This document shows positions 7,892 to 16,240 of a DNA stretch of 64,000 nucleotides, in pieces (position 1 is the stretch's first letter; every line of letters begins with the position of its first letter). This DNA is from an uncultured Clostridia bacterium (GTDB lineage Bacteria; Bacillota; Clostridia; TANB77; CAG-508): positions 1 to 64,000 of the forward strand of contig CAKPQL010000003.1 in the NCBI GenBank assembly GCA_934178555.1. The letters are read 5' to 3'. The position numbers and the translations under genes were made by a program. The notes below the pieces were generated by a model that ran no database searches, was not told the DNA's origin, and worked only from the letters and a program-made list of their open reading frames with translations.

Positions 7892-9539
7892 TTATTGCAT
7901 TATGTTTGATATTTGCTGTTCTAATTGTTTTATCTTGTCATTTAATTTTGCAATTTCTTCATCCTGTATATCTTCTATTAATTTCTCTCCTTTTATTGTG
8001 CTTTCCATTCCTTCTATTTCTTCTCTTAATGTTTCTAATCTTTCTATTATTTCTAATCTTACATATTTGTACTTATCTTTTACCTCAACTTTTGATACCA
8101 TTTCAATATTTTCATCTAATTTATATGTTTCACCAAAATCTGGAATAGTAACTGGTATATTAGTTTCCTTTAATATTTTATCTTTTAATATCACTTGTCC
8201 TTCTGGCTCTCCATGTACTAGGAAAATATGTTTTGGCTTTTTTATAAATGAATAAATAAAATTCATTAACCATTCTTGATCTGCATGTCCTGAATACCCT
8301 TCTATATATTCAATCCTTGCATTTACTGCAATTTCTTCTCCAAATATTTTTACTTTTTTTGCTCCCTCTACTATACTTCTTCCTAATGTTCCTGGTGCTT
8401 GATAACCTACAAACAATATTGTGCTGTTTGGATTCCATAAATTATGTTTTAAGTGATGTTTTATACGCCCTACCTCACACATTCCACTTGCAGATATTAT
8501 TATTGATGATTCATTGCTTTCATTTAATGCTTTTGATTCTTCTGTTGTTTTTGTAAATTTTAATCCAGGAAACTCTAGTGGATTATTTCCTTTTTCTATT
8601 CTCTCTTTTACTTCTTCTTCAAACAAATCCATATTTTGCTTAAATATTTCTGTTGCAGATATTGCAAGAGGACTATCCACATATACTGGTGCTTTCATTA
8701 ATTTTTCATATTGTTTATAGAATTCTTCAGATTGTCCTTGTGTATCTTTTAGTTTATCTAATTCAAATAGTATTTCTTGTGTTCTACCTACTGCAAATGA
8801 TGGTATTACCACTGTTCCTCCTTTATCTAAAGTTTGAGCAACTATTTTTAAGAACAAAGAAGCTTTGTCATCATTTCTTAAATGTAACCTTCCTCCATAA
8901 GTAGATTCCATTACCAAATAATCTGTATCTTCAATCATTGTTGGAGAATCTAATAGTGGTATATCATTATTACCTATATCCCCTGTAAATACAGTCTTTT
9001 GTGTTTTACCATCTTCTGTTATCCATACTTCTATTATGGCAGAACCTAACATATGACCTGCATCATTAAATCTTACTTTTATATTATCATCAATATCTAT
9101 TATTTCATCATATTTAACTGGTACAAATAATTCCATACATTTTTCCGCTTCTTCTGCTGTATATAATGGTGGTAATGCTTCTTTTCCTTCTCTTATTCTT
9201 TTTCTATTTTTCCACTCTATTTCCACTTCCTGTATATGTCCGCTATCTGGAAGCATAATAGAACATAAATCACAAGTTGCTTTTGTTGCTATAACTTTGT
9301 TTCTATACCCTTCTTTATATAATTTTGGTATTCTCCCAGAATGATCTATATGTGCATGTGTAAGTAGCATAAAATCTATATCTTGTACATTAAACGCAAA
9401 ATCTGCTTCATTTTCTAATTCTTCTTTTGCTTGTCCTTGATACATTCCGGCAATCTACTAAGAATTTTTTTCCAGCTCCTTCTACTAAGAAATTTGAACC
9501 TGTTACTGTCTTGGTTGCTCCTAAAAAAGTTATATTCAT
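7892..9539 (-). CDS. MBL-fold beta-CASP RNA-processing hydrolase, requiring a +1 frameshift at CGG (9449-9447)
   Basis: Metallo-beta-lactamase-fold enzyme of the CPSF73/YSH1-like beta-CASP group, expected to be a zinc-dependent RNA nuclease. The first 30 codons from ATG 9539 (GGAGG site upstream) read MNITFLGATKTVTGSNF and on to L-V-D-C, the standard family opening. Codon 31 is CGG. Skipping its C gives GGA-ATG, so the protein continues G-M-Y-Q-G-Q as in the family. The second frame has H-A-H-I-D-H (His61, His63, Asp65, His66), the beta-CASP region and a final I-E-G-Y-S-G-H-A-D motif, ending with a coiled-coil tail. Total 548 residues. Without the shift the N-terminal strand would be lost. 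Confidence 0.9.
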
Positions 9540-9610
9540 ATATGAACCTCCTTATTTTATTTTGGCTTTACTTAGAGTTATAAATTAATACAATATTTTC
9601 TTTAAAACAC

Positions 9611-11131
9611 CTATTTTATAAATAACCTAAATCTTTTGTTCATTCTTGCTGTTAATCCCTCTATTGTATCATATTCTATTGTTTTTTCCATATTTTCTTC
9701 GTCGAATATTCTAAGTATTATTTGATAATTTTCTGCTTTGAACAATAATTCTATATTTTCTAGTTCTACTATTGCTGTATCTAAAATATTGCTTATAACT
9801 TCATTATTTACTTGATTATTTATGCTAATTACTGTTAGAACATTCATTTTACATGCTACATTATATATCATTTCTTCTGTTTGATATATACTTTCTTGAA
9901 TTTCTTTTACATTTTTTATTTGCTTATCTTTATATGGTATAAATTTATAATATCTTAGTTTATATATTATACTCATTACATCTTTTCTAGTTTGAACTTT
10001 ATTTATTTGCTCTTGCATTCCTACTATAAATTCTTTCTGTAAATCAAATATATAATCATATACTTGTTTTTTACTATCTAAAACTTTCAATATTTTTAGA
10101 TTTTCCTTTAGCTCCTCTTTTTCTTTTAAATAATTTTCTGGTTTCATCTTTGCATTGTATTTTTGAAATTCACATATTAGTTCGTTTTTTTCCTTTTGTA
10201 TTGTCTCTACGAAATCACTAATACTAAATATTTTTTTATCATCATCTAACTTTTCATTTGTTTTTATATATTCTTTTTTTAGCAATGCTACATCCATTAA
10301 ACTTTTATCTATATTTTTTATTCTAGCCTCTAGTTTCTTTCTTTTTGAAGTAATATCTTTTAAGTATTCTACTTTATTTTCCATTGCATCTAATTTTTGC
10401 TTTATTTCTTTCATCTGTAAATTATAATTTGCTAATTCTTCATTATGATTACTTAAATACATTAATAAAGCTATTTTGCATATTAAAATATATACTTTTT
10501 TTGCATTTTCTTTATTATATATTTGCCCTAATTTTTGTTTTATTTCGTGTTCTGTTCTTAAATTATCTCCTATTAACAATAAAATGTTTTGATATATTAA
10601 ATTATATTCTATATTTTCTATTAGTTTTGTTTCAATATGCCATGCCCATCCATCAAAATCTCTTATTACCTCTTTTGCATTTATATTTTCACCTGCTGTT
10701 AATAATTCTTCTAAAGGTTTTTTTATTATATTATTTTTAAATTTATATTGCCTATTTCTTAATTTAAAAATTGCATATAATAGATTTTGTTCATTTGATA
10801 CCGAAATTATTTTTTTTTCTTTTTTGTTCACAATACATTTTTCTTTGTTTTGTTCATATTCAGCATATTCTTTATCTAGTGGTTTTATTAATTCTATTTC
10901 TTCACAATCATTTTGTATCGTTTCTATTATCTCTTCTATGAATTCACTCTTTGTTTTTTCTATGTTCTTTACTATATAATAATCATTATAAGCAGTTTCT
11001 ACTTTATATAACATAGAAAGAAGGAAGTTTTTGGTATCACTTGAAAAATTCTTTTTCTCCAATATTTCTTCTAATTGGTTATTATAATCTTTCATATTTA
11101 GTTTACCAAAAATATCTTCCTTCTTTGCCAT
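9611..11131 (-). CDS. Conserved-looking coiled-coil protein of unknown function
   Basis: A 506-residue, lysine/glutamate-rich protein that I do not recognise. It has no signal peptide or membrane segment. Residues about 225-350 look like a long coiled coil (heptad-like L/I/K/E pattern around a K-Q-K-L-D-A-M-E-N-K-V-E segment). The flanks are mainly helical, and the last 100 residues are more mixed. It starts at ATG 11131 after a GGAAA site and lies 45 bases downstream of ftsK on the same strand, so the two may be co-transcribed. No catalytic motif is visible, and a structural or chromosome/division-related role would be guesswork. Confidence 0.8.
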   Translation of the reverse strand: MAKKEDIFGKLNMKDYNNQLEEILEKKNFSSDTKNFLLSMLYKVETAYNDYYIVKNIEKTKSEFIEEIIETIQNDCEEIELIKPLDKEYAEYEQNKEKCIVNKKEKKIISVSNEQNLLYAIFKLRNRQYKFKNNIIKKPLEELLTAGENINAKEVIRDFDGWAWHIETKLIENIEYNLIYQNILLLIGDNLRTEHEIKQKLGQIYNKENAKKVYILICKIALLMYLSNHNEELANYNLQMKEIKQKLDAMENKVEYLKDITSKRKKLEARIKNIDKSLMDVALLKKEYIKTNEKLDDDKKIFSISDFVETIQKEKNELICEFQKYNAKMKPENYLKEKEELKENLKILKVLDSKKQVYDYIFDLQKEFIVGMQEQINKVQTRKDVMSIIYKLRYYKFIPYKDKQIKNVKEIQESIYQTEEMIYNVACKMNVLTVISINNQVNNEVISNILDTAIVELENIELLFKAENYQIILRIFDEENMEKTIEYDTIEGLTARMNKRFRLFIK

Positions 11132-11175
11132 TGATTATTTCCTTTCTTTTGTTTATATGTTTCTCAGTTTTTTTG

Positions 11176-13527
11176 TTATTCTGTAGGTTGTTCTGCTTGA
11201 GTTTCCATAGGTTTTGCCATTTTTAATTCTGCTAACTGTTCTTTTGTTAATAATACCTCTCTTGGCTTACTACCTTGATATCCTGATATTATTCCTCTTT
11301 GTTCCATTTGATCCATTATTCTCCCTGCTCTTGCATACCCTACTTTAAATCTTCTTTGTATAAAAGAGGTTGAAGCTTGTCTGGTTTCAACAACTAAATC
11401 TATTGCCTCCATTAAAAATGGATCTGTTTCATCTTCTTCATCTGCTTCATCCAATTCTTTGTCTGTACTATTTGATTTTTCTATTTTTTCTAATATATCA
11501 TCACTATATTTTGCTTCTCCATTAGATTTTAAGAATTCAACAATGTTTTCTACTTCTTTATCTGATATAAATGCTCCTTGAATTCTTGTAGGTTTTGATG
11601 CTCCTACTGGATAGAATAACATATCGCCTTTTCCTAATAATTTTTCTGCTCCTACAGAATCTAAAATTGTTCTTGAATCTACTTGTGATGATACTGCAAA
11701 AGCTATTCTTGATGGTATATTTGCTTTTATTATACCTGTTATTACATCAACAGATGGTCTTTGTGTTGCTATTACCAAATGCATTCCTGCCGCTCTTGCC
11801 ATTTGTGCCAATCTACATATTGCATCTTCTACATCTTTGGCAGCTACCATCATTAAATCTGCTAACTCATCTATTATTATTACTATTTGCGGTAATTTTT
11901 CTCCGCCGCCTTCTTTTTCTAATGCTTCGTTATATCCTTTTATATCTCTTACACTTTTATCTGCAAATAGTTTATATCTATTTACCATTTCCTGTACTGC
12001 CCATGCAAGTGCACCTGCAGCTTTTTTAGGATCTGTTACAACTGGTATTAACAAATGTGGTATTCCATTATAAACAGATAATTCTACTACTTTGGGATCA
12101 ACCATAACAAGTTTTACTTCACTAGGTTTTGCTTTATATATAATACTAGTTATTAAAGTATTTATACATACACTCTTACCAGAACCAGTAGAACCAGCTA
12201 TTAATACGTGTGGCATTTTAGCAATATCTGTAATTATCTCTTCTCCACTTACATCTTTTCCTAATGCAAATGCTAATTTTGATTTCTCATTTAAAAATTT
12301 ATCTGTATCTATTATTTCTCTTAAATGTACTATTTGCTTTTCTTTGTTTGGAACTTCTATACCAACCGCTTGTTTTCCAGGTATTGGTGCTTCTATTCTT
12401 ATGCTCTCAGCTGCTAAATTTAGTGCTATATCATCTGCCAAATTAGCAATTTTGCTAACTCTTACTCCTTCAGCCGGTTTTAATTCATATCTAGTTATAG
12501 CAGGTCCTACTGATACTTTTTCAACTTTAGCCGCAACACCGAAACTATATAATGTTTTATTTAACTTATTCGCTGTATCTGTTAAAGATTTCTTTTGTGT
12601 TGAATTTTTACTTTCCCCTTCTTGCATTAAATTCATCGGTGGGAATTCATAGTTTTCATCTTCTACAGTTAATGTATGTTCTAATACCAACACTTGTTTT
12701 GTCTTATCTTCTTTTACTTCTTCTTCTTGTTTAAAAAATCTCTCCTCTGAATTTTTGTTAGTATTAATATTATTTTTCCTAGATACACTATTTTCTATTC
12801 CAATAGTATCCAAATCATCTGGACCATACTCATATTTTTTCCTTTTTTCTTTATTACTGCTCATATTTATTGTTATTTGATTTTCTAAAACCTCATCTGG
12901 TTCTAAAACATCTTTTGATAATCTTTTTTCATTTTTCTTTACTTTACTTTCTTCTCTTTCTTTTCTATCTTTTAGTCTATTTTCCTTTGCATTTTCAACA
13001 AACCCTGCCAATATTTCTGATGGCTTTAAGTCTAGTACAAAAACAGCTAAAGTTATTCCTATTCCTATAATCAATATTATTGTGCAAGGTATTCCTATTA
13101 ATTTAACCAATGGTACTGCAAACATAGCTCCATATGCACCGCCACCCTTATTTTGTGTTCCCAGTACATATCCATCTGTAACAGAATTCCAATAATCTCC
13201 ATTTTTTAGTGTCTCTTTTGGCATTTGTATTATTGTCATTATAATTGCTATACATGTTAATATTAATATAGATTGTAAAAATTTTTTCATCATATATTCT
13301 TTATCTTCACAAACTAAATAAATAGCCATTAAAAACAAAGCTACAGGCACTAAATATTTTATCCAACCTATTGCCCCACCTAAAAAGCTACTTAATGTTT
13401 GTCCTATATTTCCTTGTGCTCCATATATTAATATTGCTGAAATTATACTAGAAATTATAAGAACTATCACTTCTATATCTATACTTGCTACTTTACTCTT
13501 TTTCTTGCTTTTTTTCCTTTTAGCCAT
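11176..13527 (-). CDS. FtsK/SpoIIIE-family DNA translocase
   Basis: ATP-driven motor that moves chromosome ends across the division or sporulation septum. The 783 residues comprise four to five N-terminal membrane segments (about 20-185), a charged linker, the alpha/beta motor with Walker A G-S-T-G-S-G-K-S and a hydrophobic Walker B ending in I-I-D-E-L-A-D-L, and a C-terminal winged-helix gamma domain (R-R-F-K-V-G-Y-A-R-A-G-R-I-M-D) that reads directional DNA sequences. The size and domain order fit SpoIIIE/FtsK of Firmicutes. I cannot say from sequence alone whether it serves vegetative division, sporulation or both. It has its own upstream gap (13528-13751) and so probably its own promoter. 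Confidence 0.94.
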   Translation of the reverse strand: MAKRKKSKKKSKVASIDIEVIVLIISSIISAILIYGAQGNIGQTLSSFLGGAIGWIKYLVPVALFLMAIYLVCEDKEYMMKKFLQSILILTCIAIIMTIIQMPKETLKNGDYWNSVTDGYVLGTQNKGGGAYGAMFAVPLVKLIGIPCTIILIIGIGITLAVFVLDLKPSEILAGFVENAKENRLKDRKEREESKVKKNEKRLSKDVLEPDEVLENQITINMSSNKEKRKKYEYGPDDLDTIGIENSVSRKNNINTNKNSEERFFKQEEEVKEDKTKQVLVLEHTLTVEDENYEFPPMNLMQEGESKNSTQKKSLTDTANKLNKTLYSFGVAAKVEKVSVGPAITRYELKPAEGVRVSKIANLADDIALNLAAESIRIEAPIPGKQAVGIEVPNKEKQIVHLREIIDTDKFLNEKSKLAFALGKDVSGEEIITDIAKMPHVLIAGSTGSGKSVCINTLITSIIYKAKPSEVKLVMVDPKVVELSVYNGIPHLLIPVVTDPKKAAGALAWAVQEMVNRYKLFADKSVRDIKGYNEALEKEGGGEKLPQIVIIIDELADLMMVAAKDVEDAICRLAQMARAAGMHLVIATQRPSVDVITGIIKANIPSRIAFAVSSQVDSRTILDSVGAEKLLGKGDMLFYPVGASKPTRIQGAFISDKEVENIVEFLKSNGEAKYSDDILEKIEKSNSTDKELDEADEEDETDPFLMEAIDLVVETRQASTSFIQRRFKVGYARAGRIMDQMEQRGIISGYQGSKPREVLLTKEQLAELKMAKPMETQAEQPTE

Positions 13528-13690
13528 TTTCTAATATCCTTCCTTTCGTTTGAATTTACATTTTTTGTTATTATTAATAAGGAAAGTGGCTTTGCCACAT
13601 AGCTCCAACGTTTCACCTTTAGGTAAACTCAAAGAAACTTAACCTATTATATAGGACAAATCTTGTATTTTTCCTATATAATAAAAAAAT

Positions 13691-13738
13691 CAGAAATTTG
13701 GAAATCATATTTGATTTTTTGTGACTTCCAAACTTCTG
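13691..13738 (-). terminator. Rho-independent terminator of the rsmD/DivIVA-like unit
   Basis: Imperfect 13-base arms (13691-13703 and 13726-13738) pair with one mismatch. On the minus strand the stem is followed by ATTTTTTTATT. It lies just after the stop of the 13752-14243 gene. A shorter GTGGC/GCCAC hairpin follows near 13576. Confidence 0.65.
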
Positions 13739-13751
13739 ACTTCCGGAAAAG

Positions 13752-14243
13752 TTATTTTAATTCGTTTCTGTCTTTCTTTATCTTCTTTAATGTTTCTTCT
13801 AATATTATATTTGTTTCTGACACTGTATTTGACAATGTTGCTCCTATTTCTTTTATTCTTTCTTCAACCGTCTCTAATATGTCATCTGCATAATCTTTGG
13901 TTCCTCTATTAATTTCTCTAGCCATTTCATTTGCAGTTTCTATTATTTGAGCTTTTTGTTCATATGCTTTTCTTGTTATTTCATGTTCGTCTATCATTGC
14001 TATTATTCTGTTCTCTGCTTCTTTAACAATATCATCCGCTTCTTTTTGTGCTTCATCTAATATTCTTGCTCTTTCTTCTTTTACCCATTTAGCTTGTTTT
14101 AACTCGTCTGGAAGTTTTAATCTTATTTCTTTTATTAATTCTAATATTTCCTCTTTGTCCACAATTCCCTTGCTTGAAAATGGCACAGAACGACTTCTTT
14201 CTAATATATCCTCTAAAGTTTCTAATAATGTAAATATTTCCAT
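13752..14243 (-). CDS. DivIVA/ATPase-subunit-like coiled-coil protein
   Basis: A 163-residue, almost wholly helical charged protein. The first 60 residues hold a compact helical region (K-G-I-V-D-K-E-E-I-L-E-L-I-K-E). The rest is a continuous coiled coil rich in E-A-E and K-K repeats. Similar proteins next to rsmD/coaD in Clostridia are annotated variously as ATPase subunit or DivIVA-like, but no function is established. It starts at ATG 14243 and overlaps no other gene. The rsmD stop is only 4 bases upstream, so the two are translationally close in one operon. Confidence 0.8.
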   Translation of the reverse strand: MEIFTLLETLEDILERSRSVPFSSKGIVDKEEILELIKEIRLKLPDELKQAKWVKEERARILDEAQKEADDIVKEAENRIIAMIDEHEITRKAYEQKAQIIETANEMAREINRGTKDYADDILETVEERIKEIGATLSNTVSETNIILEETLKKIKKDRNELK

Positions 14244-14247
14244 TGTT

Positions 14248-14808
14248 TTACCCCTTTCGACTTAAAAACATAAGCTTTACTCTTCCATATTTTCTTATAT
14301 CATTTATATTTATATCTATTGGTCTTATTTTTTCTACTTCTTTTTCTTCATCATCAGTTTCTATAATAATAATCCCATCTTTTGATATTAAATCTAATGT
14401 GAGTATTCTATCTAATGCATCAACCGCAAAGTTTGTTCTGTATGGAGGGTCTAAAAATATTAAATCAAATTTCATATTTTTACTTTTTAATATTTCTAAG
14501 CATTTTATATAACTCTCTTTAAATACTATTGCCTTTTCTTGCATTTTTGTTTTATCTATATTTTGTCTAATTATTTTTATTGCTTCTATATTGTTATCAC
14601 AAAGTACGGCTGCTTTTGCTCCTCTACTTAATGCCTCTAATCCTAATGCACCACTACCTGAAAACAAATCTAAAACATTTGCATCTAGTATTTTATTTTG
14701 TATAATGCTAAATAATGGTTCTTTAACCCTATCTAATGTTGGTCTTGTGCTTTCTCCTGGTAAAGTTATTAACTTTGTCCCCCTAGCACTTCCACTTATA
14801 ATTCTCAT
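14248..14808 (-). CDS. rsmD: 16S rRNA (guanine966-N2)-methyltransferase RsmD
   Basis: Methylates G966 of 16S rRNA using S-adenosylmethionine. The 186 residues start MRIISGSARG, typical of the family. They include the SAM-binding V-L-D-L-F-S-G-S-G-A-L-G motif and the N6/N2-amino methylase signature F-L-D-P-P-Y. Length is normal. It is followed directly by the DivIVA-like gene. metK, the maker of its cofactor, lies elsewhere in this window. Confidence 0.94.
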   Translation of the reverse strand: MRIISGSARGTKLITLPGESTRPTLDRVKEPLFSIIQNKILDANVLDLFSGSGALGLEALSRGAKAAVLCDNNIEAIKIIRQNIDKTKMQEKAIVFKESYIKCLEILKSKNMKFDLIFLDPPYRTNFAVDALDRILTLDLISKDGIIIIETDDEEKEVEKIRPIDININDIRKYGRVKLMFLSRKG

Positions 14809-15177
14809 ATATAACCTCTTTGCTATATATATTTTATTCTATTAATTAGATATGTCAATATTGTTAACACAATTGTAACAAATATATAATATTGTTGTAA
14901 CATAAATAATATTAAAATTATATAACATTATCTTCATTTTTTCAATACTTTACACCATTTTTATATCTATTAAGTAAATGAGGGCACAGTATTATGTGTC
15001 CTCTCTTTTCTAATTTATATATTTTTTAATATAATTATAATAAGTTTTTTTCTAAAATCAGCTTAGATATGTGCTTATTCTATTAATGTATTCTTCATCG
15101 ATTCTTCACCTGTTAAGCTTATAAATTCACCAGTTGTAGAATTATATTAAATTTTCTTTTCGCTATTTTCGAAGTCT
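14809..15177. other. Intergenic stretch with one hairpin and a short coding-like remnant
   Basis: This 369-bp gap separates rsmD from the deacetylase. It contains a hairpin at 14980-15003 (GAGGGCACA/TGTGTCCTC arms, plus-strand T-run CTCTTTT). A 23-codon minus-strand open stretch at 15075-15146, bounded by stops, has balanced, protein-like codons (T-T-G-E-F-I-S-L-T-G-E-E). It lies just past the deacetylase stop and may be the tail of a deleted gene. The rest is featureless A/T sequence. Confidence 0.5.
14980..15003. terminator. Hairpin with T-rich tail on the plus strand
   Basis: Nine-base arms (14980-14988, 14995-15003) with one G-T wobble and a 6-base loop, followed by CTCTTTT on the plus strand. 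On the minus strand it would lie downstream of the deacetylase gene and could end that transcript, although the T-run there is poor. Confidence 0.5.
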
Positions 15178-16089
15178 TTATTTTAATTCATATTCTATTA
15201 AATCGTAAAAATTATAAAATGTATATCCACTATCTTTAAAATAATCTATTACTTCTTGAAGTGTTTCATAAGTCAATATTTTGTCTCCAGCATCATGCAT
15301 TAATACAACAACACTATTCTTGTTAACAGAAGTATCTTTTATATATTGAACTAATTGCTCTTTAGTTCGGTTTCCAGTTGCATCTTCGTTTAAGCAATTC
15401 CAATCCACATAAAAAATTCCTTGTTCTTCTAGCTTTTTCTTATATTGTTTCTTTACAGAATCATATTTTCCTCCAATAGAACCTCCTGGAAATCTAAATA
15501 GGTGTGATGTATATTCTGGAACTTCTATTGCATTTTTTATTGCTTCCTCTGTTTTGTTATATTCGTCTAATAAATTATCTTCACTAGCATATATGCTAGA
15601 GTACACATGAGAATATCCATGGTTTGCTATATAATGACCTTCATTATAAGCTCGTTTTACAATTTGAGGATTTTGATTAACTCTACTTCCCAATGTAAAA
15701 AATGTTGCTTTAATATTATTTTGTTTCAAAACATCTAATATAAGCGGAGTTACATTACTAGAAGGTCCATCATCAAATGTTAAAAATACCCTCTTTGCAT
15801 CCGAAGTAGAAGAATATACTTTTTTCATATTATTTTTACCAGTTTCTGTAGCAATTGGTATTTTATTTTTGTTCAATTCTTCCTGTTTTTTTTGCTCTTC
15901 TTCACTAATATTAGTTAATATTTCAAAATCCTGATCAGTTTTTTCTTGTACATATTCTTCATATCTTTTTTCGCCTAATTTTCTACCTAATATAGCACTT
16001 AAAATTATTATGGCTATTGCACAAACTAAAAAAATTATATATTTCCATTTATTCTTTCTTTTATGTGTTTCGATAAGATAATTCTCCAT
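15178..16089 (-). CDS. Membrane-anchored polysaccharide deacetylase (NodB domain)
   Basis: Removes N-acetyl groups from cell-wall or other amino-sugar polymers outside the membrane. The 303-residue protein has a membrane anchor at about residues 17-37 and a charged stalk. The NodB domain that follows has T-F-D-D-G-P-S (catalytic Asp and metal Asp), N-H-G-Y-S-H (metal His pair), R-F-P-G-G and the late V-L-M-H-D motif. I start at ATG 16089 behind a GAGGG site rather than at the upstream ATG that opens at 16119. It stands alone between two gaps. Peptidoglycan deacetylase is the likeliest role, but substrate cannot be read from sequence. Confidence 0.9.
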   Translation of the reverse strand: MENYLIETHKRKNKWKYIIFLVCAIAIIILSAILGRKLGEKRYEEYVQEKTDQDFEILTNISEEEQKKQEELNKNKIPIATETGKNNMKKVYSSTSDAKRVFLTFDDGPSSNVTPLILDVLKQNNIKATFFTLGSRVNQNPQIVKRAYNEGHYIANHGYSHVYSSIYASEDNLLDEYNKTEEAIKNAIEVPEYTSHLFRFPGGSIGGKYDSVKKQYKKKLEEQGIFYVDWNCLNEDATGNRTKEQLVQYIKDTSVNKNSVVVLMHDAGDKILTYETLQEVIDYFKDSGYTFYNFYDLIEYELK

Positions 16090-16184
16090 TTTATTTCCCT
16101 CTTCTACAATTATTGACATTTATATTATACTACCTTTTTTATTTTTTTAAAACATTATTTTGAATATTTTAACACAAAAAAAGA

Positions 16185-16222
16185 GCCAAAATTGTTAAAC
16201 TTTTTTGCCTAACAATTTTGGT
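16185..16222 (-). terminator. Terminator of ileS
   Basis: Thirteen-base arms (16185-16197 and 16210-16222) pair fully, and on the minus strand a run of seven T follows. It lies 19 bases beyond the ileS stop. Confidence 0.9.
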
Positions 16223-16240
16223 TCACTTCAAAAATTTGTC

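Noticed and set aside
12092..12652. A 186-codon open frame on the plus strand
   Set aside because: Antisense to the ftsK/spoIIIE motor domain, and composition reflects the complementary strand. No start signal.
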